Of a DNA stretch of 64,000 nucleotides, positions 18,942-27,471 are shown in pieces. The position numbers and the translations under genes were made by a program. The stretch's first letter is position 1. Every line of letters starts with the position of its first letter. The DNA is from Streptosporangium roseum DSM 43021 (GTDB lineage Bacteria > Actinomycetota > Actinomycetes > Streptosporangiales > Streptosporangiaceae), in contig NC_013595.1 in the NCBI RefSeq assembly GCF_000024865.1, forward strand, positions 7,936,001 through 8,000,000. The letters run 5' to 3'. Under the pieces are notes generated by a model. It saw nothing but the letters and a program-made list of their open reading frames with translations. It made no database searches and was not told the origin of the DNA.

Positions 18942-20095
18942 TGACGACTCCTAATGTGCCGATCGAGCCCCGAAAGGGCGATGTGCACACCTACGACATC
19001 GCCCCCAACGTGCTCGACGCCGCCGGGGAGGTGCACGTCGGCCTGACCCTGGACGCCGTACGGCCTCCGTCGGAGGAGGAGATCCTCAAGGTCGACAACC
19101 TGACGGTGGAGTTCCCCACCGACGACGGCGTCGTCCGCGCCGTCCGGGGAGTCTCCTACAGCCTGCGCGAGCGCGAGGTGCTGGGCATCGTCGGCGAGTC
19201 CGGCTCCGGCAAGTCGGTCTCCTCGCTGGCCGTCATGGGCCTGCTGCCCAAGAGCGCCCGGGTCAAGGGGCAGATCCTCTTCCGCGGCGACGACATGCTG
19301 AAGATGTCGGCCCGCAAGCAGCGGAGCCTGCGCGGCCGCAAGATCGCGATGGTCTTCCAGGACCCGATGACCGCGCTGAACCCGGTGCACAGCGTCGGCG
19401 ACCAGCTCGCCGAGGCGGTGCTCGCGCACGAGCTGATGCCGCGCAAGAGCGCGCTGGCCCGCGCCAAGGAGATGCTCGACCTCGTCGGCATCCCGCAGGC
19501 CGAGGCACGGCTGCGCAGCTACCCGCACGAGTTCTCCGGCGGCATGCGCCAGCGCGCGATGATCGCCATGGCGGTCATCAACAACCCCGACATCATCATC
19601 GCCGACGAGCCGACCACGGCCCTCGACGTGACCGTCCAGGCGCAGATCCTGGAGAAGCTCCTGGAGGTCAAGGACGCGGTCAACGCCGCGATCGTGCTCA
19701 TCACGCACGACCTGGGCGTCATCGCGGGCATGGCCCACCGGGTGCTGGTGATGTACGCCGGCCGTCCGGTCGAGGTCGGCGACACCGACCCGGTGTTCGA
19801 GGAGCCCCGCATGCCGTACACGGCGGGCCTGCTGGGGTCGATCCCGTCCCTGGAGAACTCCGGTGACCGGCTCCGTCCGATCAAGGGCACTCCCCCGTCA
19901 CTGATCAACATGCCGGCCGGCTGTCCCTTCTCGCCCCGCTGCCCGCTCGCCGACGACACGTGCAGGACGGCCGAGCCGGAGCTGACCGAGACCGACAGCG
20001 GCGGCCACTTCGCGGCCTGCCACCACTGGGACCGGCTGGCGGCGGTCGAGGACCCGACCGTGTTCTTCCGCACCGAGAGCGAGACCAAGGCATGA
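18941..20095 (+). CDS. Oligopeptide ABC ATP-binding protein, OppD type
   Basis: 384-aa cytoplasmic ATPase that powers the importer. An N-terminal 45-residue extension precedes the nucleotide-binding domain: Walker A GESGSGKS, signature FSGGMRQR, Walker B IIIADEPT, H-loop ITHDLG. The C-terminal oligo_HPY domain has the CPFSPRCPLADDTC cysteine cluster, which in homologues ligates an iron-sulfur cluster. Start overlaps the stop of the upstream permease gene (TAATG) and its own stop overlaps the next start (ATGA). Confidence 0.95.
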   Translation: MTTPNVPIEPRKGDVHTYDIAPNVLDAAGEVHVGLTLDAVRPPSEEEILKVDNLTVEFPTDDGVVRAVRGVSYSLREREVLGIVGESGSGKSVSSLAVMGLLPKSARVKGQILFRGDDMLKMSARKQRSLRGRKIAMVFQDPMTALNPVHSVGDQLAEAVLAHELMPRKSALARAKEMLDLVGIPQAEARLRSYPHEFSGGMRQRAMIAMAVINNPDIIIADEPTTALDVTVQAQILEKLLEVKDAVNAAIVLITHDLGVIAGMAHRVLVMYAGRPVEVGDTDPVFEEPRMPYTAGLLGSIPSLENSGDRLRPIKGTPPSLINMPAGCPFSPRCPLADDTCRTAEPELTETDSGGHFAACHHWDRLAAVEDPTVFFRTESETKA

Positions 20096-21126
20096 GCGTG
20101 AAGACCGAGGAGACGCCTGCTCCGGAGCGGGAGCCGGCCGGCGGCGACCACCTGCTCGAGGTCAACGACCTGGTGATGAACTTCCCGGTCAGGGGCGGCG
20201 GATTCCTGCGCCGGGTCGTGGCCCAGGTCCAGGCCGTCAGCGGGGTGTCCATGTACGTGGACGAGGGCGAGACCCTCGGCGTGGTGGGCGAGTCCGGCTG
20301 CGGCAAGTCGACGACCGGCCGGGCGATCCTGCAGCTGCACAAGCCCACCTCGGGCTCGGTCCGCTTCCGGGGCAAGGAGCTGACGACGCTGTCGTCCAAG
20401 CAGTTGCAGCCCGTACGGCGCGACATGCAGATCGTCTTCCAGGACCCCTACGCGTCGCTCAACCCGAAGATGCCGGTCAACGACATCATCGCCGAGCCGC
20501 TGAAGGTCCACGAGCGCTGGAAGGACGGCGGCCCGGACCGGGTGGCCGAGCTGCTGCGGCTGGTCGGCCTGAGCCCCGAGCACGGCAACCGCTACCCGCA
20601 CGAGTTCTCCGGCGGCCAGCGCCAGCGGGTCGGCATCGCCAGGGCACTGGCCCTGGAGCCGAAGCTGCTGGTGCTCGACGAGCCGGTGTCCGCGCTGGAC
20701 GTGTCGGTCCAGGCGGGCGTGGTGAACCTGCTGGAGGACCTTCAGGAGTCGCTGGGGCTGGCCTACATCTTCATCGCGCACGACCTGTCGGTGGTCCGCC
20801 ACATCTCCGACCGGGTCGCGGTGATGTATCTGGGCAAGGTCATCGAGACCGGGCCCAGAGACGACCTCTACGACCGCCCGGCCCACCCCTACACCCAGGC
20901 GCTGCTGTCGGCCGCCCCCACGGCCAACCCGAAGGAGGAGCGGGCCAGGGAGCGCGTCATCCTCACCGGAGACGTGCCGAGCCCCCTGGACCCGCCGAGC
21001 GGCTGCCGCTTCCGCACCCGCTGCTGGAAGGCCCAGGACATCTGCGCCGTCGAGGAGCCCCCGCTCGTCGACCACGGCAACGGCCACCCGGTGGCCTGCC
21101 ACTTCGCCGAGGTCACCGCGCGCTGA
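20092..21126 (+). CDS. Oligopeptide ABC ATP-binding protein, OppF type
   Basis: 344-aa second ATPase of the importer. Walker A GESGCGKS, signature FSGGQRQR, Walker B LLVLDEPVSALD, H-loop IAHDLS, then an oligo_HPY tail with GCRFRTRCWKAQDIC cysteines. The GGGFLRRVVAQVQAVSGVS insertion before Walker A is typical of OppF. ATG 20092 overlaps the OppD stop by four bases, which fixes the start. Last gene of the operon; two strong hairpins follow. Confidence 0.95.
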   Translation: MSVKTEETPAPEREPAGGDHLLEVNDLVMNFPVRGGGFLRRVVAQVQAVSGVSMYVDEGETLGVVGESGCGKSTTGRAILQLHKPTSGSVRFRGKELTTLSSKQLQPVRRDMQIVFQDPYASLNPKMPVNDIIAEPLKVHERWKDGGPDRVAELLRLVGLSPEHGNRYPHEFSGGQRQRVGIARALALEPKLLVLDEPVSALDVSVQAGVVNLLEDLQESLGLAYIFIAHDLSVVRHISDRVAVMYLGKVIETGPRDDLYDRPAHPYTQALLSAAPTANPKEERARERVILTGDVPSPLDPPSGCRFRTRCWKAQDICAVEEPPLVDHGNGHPVACHFAEVTAR

Positions 21127-21148
21127 CCGGACGGTCGGAGGACACGGG

Positions 21149-21216
21149 CCGTACGGGATCCTCTCCCGTACGGCTCGCGGCGTTTCCGGGGCGGCCGAAC
21201 GCCCCGGAAACGCCGC
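21149..21216 (+). terminator. Double terminator of the oligopeptide transporter operon
   Basis: Two adjacent stems: GCCGTACGGG with CCCGTACGGC (21149-21174), and a perfect 17-bp stem GCGGCGTTTCCGGGGCG with CGCCCCGGAAACGCCGC (21177-21216, loop GCCGAA). Neither has a T-run, as usual for high-GC actinomycetes. Confidence 0.8.
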
Positions 21217-21380
21217 GGACCGAACGCCCCGGACCGGGCACCCTGGCCCGGACGGCGGATGCCGGCCCGCCGGTCACGTCCTGGGCCGAGCGTCCACGGA
21301 TACCGGCGCCAAACCTGACAGCAGGTGGCAGGGATGGGGGGAAGGATGGCGCCAGATCTCGGATTTCAAGGAGAAACTTC

Positions 21381-21773
21381 ATGCCCCGCGCCACCGGCAC
21401 CTTCAGCATCGACAGCTGGGAGCCCCAGCCCTACGACGAGGCCGAGGGAGCCGCGCTCTCCCGCGTCCACCTCACCAAGACCTTCGACGGTGACCTGCTG
21501 GGCACCAGCACCACCGACATCATCACCGCGATGGCCCAGGTCGAGGGCTCGGCGGCCTATGCCGGCTTCGAGCGCTTCGCCGGCACCGCGCACGGCCGCA
21601 AGGGCACCTTCGTGCTCCATCACACCGCCACCAGCCATGCCGGGGAATCATCTCTGAGCTGGACGATCCTGCCCGACTCGGGAACCGGTGAGCTTCTCGG
21701 CATCCGGGGCGGAGGCCAGATCGTCAACGACGACGGCGCCCACTCCTTCCACCTCGACTACGAGCTCGGGTAG
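21381..21773 (+). CDS. DUF3224 domain-containing protein
   Basis: 130-aa soluble protein spanning the complete DUF3224 beta-barrel family. The typical N-terminal pattern GTFSIDSWEPQPYDE and the glycine-rich middle (FVLHHTATSHAGESSLSWTI) are present, as is the C-terminal GIRGGGQIVNDDGAHSFHLD strand pair. The allene-oxide-cyclase-like barrel suggests a small-ligand or enzyme role, which is unproven. AAGGAG is seven bases before the ATG. Monocistronic and convergent with the esterase gene. Confidence 0.88.
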   Translation: MPRATGTFSIDSWEPQPYDEAEGAALSRVHLTKTFDGDLLGTSTTDIITAMAQVEGSAAYAGFERFAGTAHGRKGTFVLHHTATSHAGESSLSWTILPDSGTGELLGIRGGGQIVNDDGAHSFHLDYELG

Positions 21774-21887
21774 GCCTCTCCTCGTCCGCCCCCGCCCGGA
21801 ACCCGCGGATCTTCCGTACCTGCCCGGAACCCGCGGGCGGACGGCCGGATGGCCGCCCTTCTCCCGGTGGCACGAGGCGTTCACGGA

Positions 21888-23009
21888 CTACCAGAACCTC
21901 ACCTCGGGATAGTCGGCCGACGGCCCGTCCAGCAGCGGACGGCGCTTGCCCTTCAGGTGCAGGTCGAGGAAGGCGGTGACGTACGCGCGGGTGATCTCTA
22001 TGGAGCGCTCGCCGTCGGTCGGATACTTGGGCAGCCCGAGCTGCGGCTGGAGCACCGCGTAGTCGATGAAGCTCATGTGCTCGGCTCCCCTCACGGTCAG
22101 CCAGCGCTTCCAGTCACCGGTCACGTGTGGCCAGAACAGGTCCCAGGAGCCCTTCTCCCCGCCGGTGCTCGGCTCCTGCCTCGGGTTGCCGAGCATCATG
22201 AACAGCCTTCTGACCGGCGCCGCCGGCGTCGCCGGATTGTAGGAGCCGTCCAGATTGACCGCGGCCTTGATCCGCTTGTCCGCGGGCAGGAGGTGCGCGG
22301 CGCTCTGACCGCCCACCGAGTGTCCCACCATCGCGATCCTGGTCTCGTCGATCAGCCGGTTCCAGTGCTTGCTCCTGTCGAGCCGATCCAGCACGAACGC
22401 CGTGTCAGCGGCCCTGACCCGGGCGACCTTCGCGCCCAGTTCCGGGGTCTGGCCGCCCCTGCCCGCCTCGAAGGTGGCGGTCCTGCCGTCGGGGAAGGTG
22501 GTGGCCACCGACTCGTAGGTGTGCTCGATGCCCGCCACCAGGTAGCCCCTGCTCGCGAACTCCTCGGCCAGCGAGGTCATCGTCGCGCGGGGCAACGTCA
22601 TGCCGGACGACAGAACCACCAGCGGCCATCCGCCCTTCCGCTTCAGCGCGGGCGCGTCGGCGCGGGCGTACGTCTTCGTCCTGGCGAGCGTGTCCGGCGG
22701 CACGTCCTTCAGCTGCGGCACGCTTTTGATGATCAATGCCGACTCCTGAGGCGTGACGTACCGGGCCGGCTCGCCCTCGGCCTCGCGTGCCGGGTACCAG
22801 ACCGAGACCATCAGCTCGCGCTCCTTCCGGCCGGCGACCCACGGGTCGGGGCGGCCGGAGTCGATCAGGTGCATGACCGACCGCCCGACGGCGTGCTCGC
22901 CGGCCGGCGGGGGCAGGGCGGGCGTGGGCGCGGACGCCGTGGCGTTCGCCGGACCGGCGCCGGTGAGCGCGGAGAGCGCGAGCACGCTCGCGACGACTGT
23001 CTTTCTCAT
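21888..23009 (-). CDS. Secreted alpha/beta hydrolase (platelet-activating factor acetylhydrolase-like)
   Basis: 373 aa. A signal peptide (MRKTVVASVLALSALTGAGP, cleavage near ANA) is followed by a PAF-AH isoform II fold. The block LMVSVWYPA near 70, the oxyanion segment PLVVLSSGMTLPRATMTSLA, the nucleophile elbow GHSVGG and a late GAEHMSF histidine motif form the catalytic framework. The substrate is probably a short acyl ester of lipids; that is inference from family. Start ATG 23009 opens the signal peptide. Divergent from the two-component pair, with a 109-base shared control region. Confidence 0.88.
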   Translation of the reverse strand: MRKTVVASVLALSALTGAGPANATASAPTPALPPPAGEHAVGRSVMHLIDSGRPDPWVAGRKERELMVSVWYPAREAEGEPARYVTPQESALIIKSVPQLKDVPPDTLARTKTYARADAPALKRKGGWPLVVLSSGMTLPRATMTSLAEEFASRGYLVAGIEHTYESVATTFPDGRTATFEAGRGGQTPELGAKVARVRAADTAFVLDRLDRSKHWNRLIDETRIAMVGHSVGGQSAAHLLPADKRIKAAVNLDGSYNPATPAAPVRRLFMMLGNPRQEPSTGGEKGSWDLFWPHVTGDWKRWLTVRGAEHMSFIDYAVLQPQLGLPKYPTDGERSIEITRAYVTAFLDLHLKGKRRPLLDGPSADYPEVRFW

Positions 23010-23118
23010 GCCCCCACCGTGCCGGAGGGCGTGGCCGTACCGTCCTCGGCGAAAGTCGCCCGGCATCCGCGACTTTCGTAGGGGGTCGACCCGTCGATCG
23101 CCCCTATAGCCTCTGCCC

Positions 23119-24258
23119 ATGACGTACGGCGTTTCGGGCTCCGTCGAGCGGATCACGCCGTGGGCGCTCGGCGCGGCGGTGTTCCTCCTCTCCCTGGCCT
23201 CGGTGTCCGGTTCGATGGGAGTCGAGTCCACATTGCCCGCTCCCGTGCTCGCGGTCGCCGCCGCCGCCTCGGGGGTGGCCGCGGCTCGCGCCAGGCGTTC
23301 GCCGTGGCCGCTGACCGCGGTGGGCGCCATCGCCTACGCGTGGCTGGTGATGTGGCCCGCCGCCGTCGTGGCCTCCTACTACGCGGGCACGCGCCTGCGC
23401 CGCCGTGATCTGTGGCTCTACGCCGGCGGTGCGATCGCGGTCCTCGCTCTCGGCGGCCTCGTCTCCCACCGCGGTGAGGGCTATCGGGCGCTGGTCGCGG
23501 GCACTTTCGCCAACGTGGTCCTCATGGGCGGCGCGCTGCTCGTGCTGCCCCTGGTCGTGGGACTGTGGGTCCGCGCCAGGCGGCAGGTGCTCGACGCGCT
23601 GCGTGAGCAGGCGCGACAGCTGCTGCGCGAGCAGGTGCTACGCGCCGAGCAGGCGCGCGGTCAGGAACGGGCGCGCATCGCCAGGGAGATGCACGACGTG
23701 GTCGCGCACCGGGTGTCGCTGATGGTCCTGCACGCCGGCGCCCTGGAGGTCGGCGCCCCCGACGAGCGCACGGCCGAGGCCGCGGCGCTGATCGGCGGCG
23801 TGGGCAGGGAAGCCCTGAGCAACCTGCGCGAGGTCCTCGGCGTGCTGCGGTCTCCGGATCCCGCACGCGGCCCGCAGCCCACGCTGGCCGACCTCGACCG
23901 GCTGCTCGATCAGTCGCGCGACCTGGGCATCACGGTCAACCGCCACGACGAGGGCGAGGCGCGCCCGCTCAGTCCCATCATGGAACGTACGGCCTACCGG
24001 GTGGTCCAGGAGGCGCTGACCAATGTGCACAAGCACGCGGGCAACGCCGAGACCGACGTGTCCGTCCGCTACCGGCCCGCCGAGCTGGAGGTCACCGTGC
24101 GCAACAGCCCCCGCACCGAGGCGGCCGGCGACCTGCCCGGCTCCGGCTGGGGACTGGTCGGCCTGCGCGAACGCGTCGAGCTGGTCGGCGGCCGGCTGGA
24201 GGCCGGACCACGGGACGACGGCGGCTTCCAGGTGCTGGCCCGGATCCCGGCCGCATGA
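23119..24258 (+). CDS. Sensor histidine kinase (HisKA_3, NarL-partner type)
   Basis: 379 aa. The N-terminal 150 residues hold four or five membrane helices without a large outside loop. A linker coiled coil (QARQLLREQVLRAEQARGQE) leads to the HisKA_3 dimerisation domain with phospho-acceptor His in ARIAREMHDVVAHRVS. The HATPase domain carries the N box (EALTNVHKHAGNA) and the GWGLVGLRER G box. It phosphorylates the LuxR-type regulator whose start overlaps its stop (ATGA). The signal may be membrane stress, as for similar kinases, but this is inferred. Confidence 0.93.
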   Translation: MTYGVSGSVERITPWALGAAVFLLSLASVSGSMGVESTLPAPVLAVAAAASGVAAARARRSPWPLTAVGAIAYAWLVMWPAAVVASYYAGTRLRRRDLWLYAGGAIAVLALGGLVSHRGEGYRALVAGTFANVVLMGGALLVLPLVVGLWVRARRQVLDALREQARQLLREQVLRAEQARGQERARIAREMHDVVAHRVSLMVLHAGALEVGAPDERTAEAAALIGGVGREALSNLREVLGVLRSPDPARGPQPTLADLDRLLDQSRDLGITVNRHDEGEARPLSPIMERTAYRVVQEALTNVHKHAGNAETDVSVRYRPAELEVTVRNSPRTEAAGDLPGSGWGLVGLRERVELVGGRLEAGPRDDGGFQVLARIPAA

Positions 24259-24902
24259 TCCGCGTACTGATCGTCGACGACGAGGCGCTGGTCAGGTCCG
24301 GGCTGCGGATGATCCTGGAGGCGGCGGGCGACATGGCGGTCGTCGGCGAGGCCCGCGACGGTGACGAGGCGATCGCCGCCGCCGTCAGGCTCAGACCCCA
24401 GGTCGTGCTGATGGACGTGCGCATGCCCGGCACCGACGGCCTGACGGCCGCGGCGCGCATATCGGCCGCATCCGACGGCCCCGGGGTGATCATGCTTACC
24501 ACGTTCGACCTGGACGAGTACGTCCACGAGGCGCTACGGCTCGGCGCGGTCGGATTCCTGCTCAAGGACACCCCGCCCCGGGAGCTGGCCGCCGCCGTCC
24601 GCACGGTCGCGGCGGGCCAGGCCATACTCTCTCCCGCCGTCATCAAACGGTTGATCACCTCGTTCGTCGACAAGGCCCCCTCGCGCGCCGAGTCCGCGCG
24701 CGGCCGGCTCGCGTCGCTGACCGCCAGGGAGGAGGACGTGATCAGGGTCCTGGCCCGCGGCCTGTCGAACGCGGAGATCGGGCGGGAGCTCAAGCTGACG
24801 GAGGCGACGGTGAAGGCGCACGTCAGCCGGCTGCTGGCCAAGCTGGGCCTGGCCAACAGGGTGCAGGCGGCGATCCTGGTCCACGACGCGGACCTCGGCT
24901 GA
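24255..24902 (+). CDS. Two-component response regulator, NarL/LuxR family
   Basis: 215 aa. Receiver domain 1-120 with acidic pocket DDE near residue 8, phospho-acceptor Asp in VVLMDVRMPG, the Thr in IMLTTF and Lys in FLLKDTPP. The C-terminal LuxR helix-turn-helix (LTAREEDVIRVLARGLSNAEI, then TVKAHVSRLLAKL) binds DNA. Start overlaps the kinase stop by four bases. The target may include the divergent esterase gene; no binding site could be identified. Confidence 0.95.
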   Translation: MIRVLIVDDEALVRSGLRMILEAAGDMAVVGEARDGDEAIAAAVRLRPQVVLMDVRMPGTDGLTAAARISAASDGPGVIMLTTFDLDEYVHEALRLGAVGFLLKDTPPRELAAAVRTVAAGQAILSPAVIKRLITSFVDKAPSRAESARGRLASLTAREEDVIRVLARGLSNAEIGRELKLTEATVKAHVSRLLAKLGLANRVQAAILVHDADLG

Positions 24903-24948
24903 TCGGATGTCTCCGGCCGGCCCGGCGGCCCCACGCCCCCGGAAACGC

Positions 24949-25023
24949 CGAGATCCCGCCCGATCGAGGTGATCGGACGGGATCTCGTCACTTCCTACAG
25001 GCCATTTCGAGAACGGCCCTCTG
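24949..25023. repeat. Double-hairpin intergenic element, copy A (at tRNA-Ala 3' end)
   Basis: First hairpin: GAGATCCCGCCCGATC pairs with GATCGGACGGGATCTC (one mismatch, short loop). Second hairpin: GGCC-A-TTTCGAGAA-C-GGCC. Related copies lie at 49119, 51820 and 56307. This copy begins one base after the 3' end of tRNA-Ala on the minus strand and probably serves as its terminator. Confidence 0.85.
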
Positions 25024-25096
25024 TGGAGCTATGGGGATTCGAACCCCAGACCTCCTCCATGCCATGGAGGCGCGCTACCAGCTGCGCCATAGCCCC
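25024..25096 (-). tRNA. tRNA-Ala (GGC)
   Basis: 73-nt cloverleaf on the minus strand. Acceptor GGGGCTA pairs with TAGCTCC, discriminator A. The anticodon stem CCTCC/GGAGG encloses loop ATGGCAT with anticodon GGC (alanine GCC codons). The T arm GGTTCGAATCC is canonical. CCA is not fully encoded. An identical gene lies at 56382-56454. Confidence 0.95.
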
Positions 25097-25203
25097 TCAG
25101 GTGTCCGTGCCACCGGGCTCTCGCCCCAGCGGCACCACGCCAGTGTATAGGACATCGGGGACCACCCGGAAACCGTGCGCGCGGGCCGCGCCGGGCGGAC
25201 GAG

Positions 25204-25249
25204 GCCCGCGGGGACCGGGCGTGGCGGGCGGGGCCCGGTCCCCGCGGGC
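25204..25249 (-). terminator. Strong hairpin after the VWA lipoprotein gene
   Basis: Perfect 17-bp stem GCCCGCGGGGACCGGGC (25204-25220) with GCCCGGTCCCCGCGGGC (25233-25249), loop of 12. It lies 53 bases after the VWA stop and before tRNA-Ala on the minus strand, so it separates the two transcripts. Confidence 0.8.
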
Positions 25250-25301
25250 GAGACACCAGGTCCCGTGTCGCCCGCGCGCTCGACCTCCGTGACCGATCCG
25301 C

Positions 25302-26774
25302 CTAGCTCAGGGACACGGCCCTGTCGATCAGGCCCGCGAGCTCGGTCACCGCGGCGTCCTCGGTGGAGGCGGCCAGACGCGTGGCGTGTCCGGCGAGCTC
25401 CCTGGCCCCCACTCCGGCGATCTCCTCACGGGTGCGGAGATACTCGGCGAAGGCCGCCGCCACCACGTCCACCTGGAACCTCGGCGAGGACTCGCGCCAG
25501 ACCGAGGCCGACAGGTCGGCCGACTCCAGGGACCGGCTGGTCTCGCCGGGGCCGCGGGTGTCGGGGTCCTGCCAGCGTACGGTGGCCGTGGCCAGCTGGC
25601 CGGAGGCCCCGCTGCGCAGCCGTACCCCGTACAGGGCCGTCACCGAGTGGCCCGGGCCGATCTCGCCGCCGTCCTTGGTGTCGTCGCGGAAGTCCTCGGC
25701 CGCGATCTGCCGGTTCTCGTAGCCGATCAGGCGGTAGGACTCCACGGCCGAGGGGTTGAACACGACCTGCGCCTTGGCGTCGCGGGCCCGGAGGTCGAGG
25801 TTGGTGGCGAGCTGCTCGACGAACACCTTGCGGGCGTCGTCGGCCGAACTGACGTAGACCGCGGCGCCGTCGCCGTTGTCGGCGAGCTGCTCCATGAGCT
25901 GGTCGCCGTAGTCACGGCCGACGCCGACGCACAGCAGGGTGATCTGCCTGCCGGCGGACTCCGCCACCCGGTCGAGGATGCCCTGCCAGGTCGTGTCGCC
26001 GGTGTTGGCCAGGCCGTCGGAGAGCAGGATGACCCGGTTGGTGGCCGCCGGGCGGAAGGCGCGGGCGGCTTCGGCGTAGCCGGCCGTCAGCCCCGTCTCC
26101 AGGTTCGTCGAGTCCTCCACGCCGAGGCGGTCGATGGCCGCGTGCAGCTGGTCCCTGCCGGTGGCCGGGGTCATGGAGAGGACCAGCCGGGCCTGGGTGC
26201 TGAAGGCCACGATGGAGACCTGGTCCCCCGGCCCGAGCTGGTCGACGAGCTTGTGGAGCGCCTCGCGGACCAGGTCCAGCCGGCCGGGCTCACCCATCGA
26301 GCCGGACACGTCCACCACGAAGGTCAGGTTCGCCGGGCGCCGCGCCTCCGGCTCCGCCTTCCGGGTCTGCAGGCCGACCCGGATCAGCGCGGTGCCGTTC
26401 TCCGGCATGCGGGCGCCGTCCATGTGCACGGTGAAACCGTCGTCTCCCGGCTCCTTGTAGTCCTGCCGGAAGGAGTTGACGAACTCCTCCGGCCGGATCT
26501 GGCCCGGCTCCGGCAGCCGCCCCTCCTGGAGGATCCTCTTGGCGTAGCCGTAGGAGGCGGTGTCCACGTCGAGGGCGAAGGTGGAGATCTGGTCGGCGGC
26601 GGCGTCCCGTTCCCGGGCTGCGCCGGATTCCTGGTCCTGCGCCGGGGACGGTACCGCGTTCCCGGGGTTGTTCCTCGGTTCACTGGCGGGTCTGCTGCTG
26701 CCCGATCCGCCGCAGGCGGCGGTGAGAAGCAGGGCGATCACGGCGAGGGCAATGGCGAGCGTGCGCGGATTCAT
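25302..26774 (-). CDS. VWA domain lipoprotein (YfbK-like)
   Basis: 490-aa surface lipoprotein. The signal peptide ends at LLTAAC (Cys near residue 21) with a Gly/Ser/Pro tether. Residues 60-150 match the YfbK N-terminal domain (FALDVDTASYGYAKRILQEG and RPEEFVNSF). A von Willebrand A domain follows with the metal site DVSGSMG, the later Thr/Ser in STNLETG and Asp in LLSDGLAN. The last 150 residues resemble DUF3520. Role in metal-dependent adhesion or complex assembly is inferred from the domain. Confidence 0.9.
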   Translation of the reverse strand: MNPRTLAIALAVIALLLTAACGGSGSSRPASEPRNNPGNAVPSPAQDQESGAARERDAAADQISTFALDVDTASYGYAKRILQEGRLPEPGQIRPEEFVNSFRQDYKEPGDDGFTVHMDGARMPENGTALIRVGLQTRKAEPEARRPANLTFVVDVSGSMGEPGRLDLVREALHKLVDQLGPGDQVSIVAFSTQARLVLSMTPATGRDQLHAAIDRLGVEDSTNLETGLTAGYAEAARAFRPAATNRVILLSDGLANTGDTTWQGILDRVAESAGRQITLLCVGVGRDYGDQLMEQLADNGDGAAVYVSSADDARKVFVEQLATNLDLRARDAKAQVVFNPSAVESYRLIGYENRQIAAEDFRDDTKDGGEIGPGHSVTALYGVRLRSGASGQLATATVRWQDPDTRGPGETSRSLESADLSASVWRESSPRFQVDVVAAAFAEYLRTREEIAGVGARELAGHATRLAASTEDAAVTELAGLIDRAVSLS

Positions 26775-26873
26775 GTCGCCTCCGTAGGATGCGTGTCACC
26801 CCCTACGACGACGTCCCCTCCGCGCGCGCCGGGGGCTTGACCCAAGCGAGCGCAAACCGTGCTCAGCACGTGA

Positions 26874-27416
26874 TCAGGGTTTCCAGCCCGGGTCACGCCC
26901 GCTGAGCCCGAGGGCCCGCTCGAACGGCGAGGCGTCCTCCGGTACGGCGTGCGCCTCGCGGAAGGCCCCCATCCGCCGGCCCTGCGGGGCCATCCGATCC
27001 ATGAAGGCGGCCACGGCCTCCCCGGTCTCCGCGTCCACCCCGTAGTCCTGCCCGGTGGCCCTGGCCAGGTCCCACCCGTGGATCACCACGTCGCCCAGGC
27101 CCAGCTGGAACACCGTGGTCATGGGCATCCCCAGCGTGGGGCTCATCCCCTCGAAGGCCTCCGGCCGCGACCAGGCGGCGACCATCGCCGCGGCGCGGCT
27201 CTCGAAGGCGGTGTGGTCGCCGTCCTCCGGCGGCACCTCCTCCTTGCGCGCCAGCGCGTCGAACATCTCCGCCGCCCTGGACAGGTGCCCGAGCAGGCCC
27301 CGCACGTCGAAGTCCGCGCAGGGAGTGGGCAGGCCGAGCTGGTCCTCCCGGATCTCGCGGACGACGGCCGCGGTACGGATGACGGCGCGTGAGAGCAGTT
27401 CGTTCATGACGGCCAT
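26874..27416 (-). CDS. DinB/mycothiol-dependent maleylpyruvate isomerase-like metal-binding protein (TIGR03086-like)
   Basis: 180-aa soluble four-helix bundle protein. The blocks LPTPCADFDVRGLLGHLSRA and GDVVIHGWDLARATGQ carry the three histidines that bind a divalent metal in DinB-like mycothiol-S-transferases, and the ending DPSPFERALGL-like segment (here DASPFERALGLSGRDPGW) is typical of TIGR03086. The physiological substrate is unknown. ATG 27416 is used; ATG 27407 three codons on is the alternative. Divergent from the asparagine-synthase-like gene with a very short control region. Confidence 0.87.
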   Translation of the reverse strand: MAVMNELLSRAVIRTAAVVREIREDQLGLPTPCADFDVRGLLGHLSRAAEMFDALARKEEVPPEDGDHTAFESRAAAMVAAWSRPEAFEGMSPTLGMPMTTVFQLGLGDVVIHGWDLARATGQDYGVDAETGEAVAAFMDRMAPQGRRMGAFREAHAVPEDASPFERALGLSGRDPGWKP

Positions 27417-27471
27417 GCTTTCCCACAAAATCACAGGTGTATTGAAAAAACGCGACATAAGATCCTTCGAC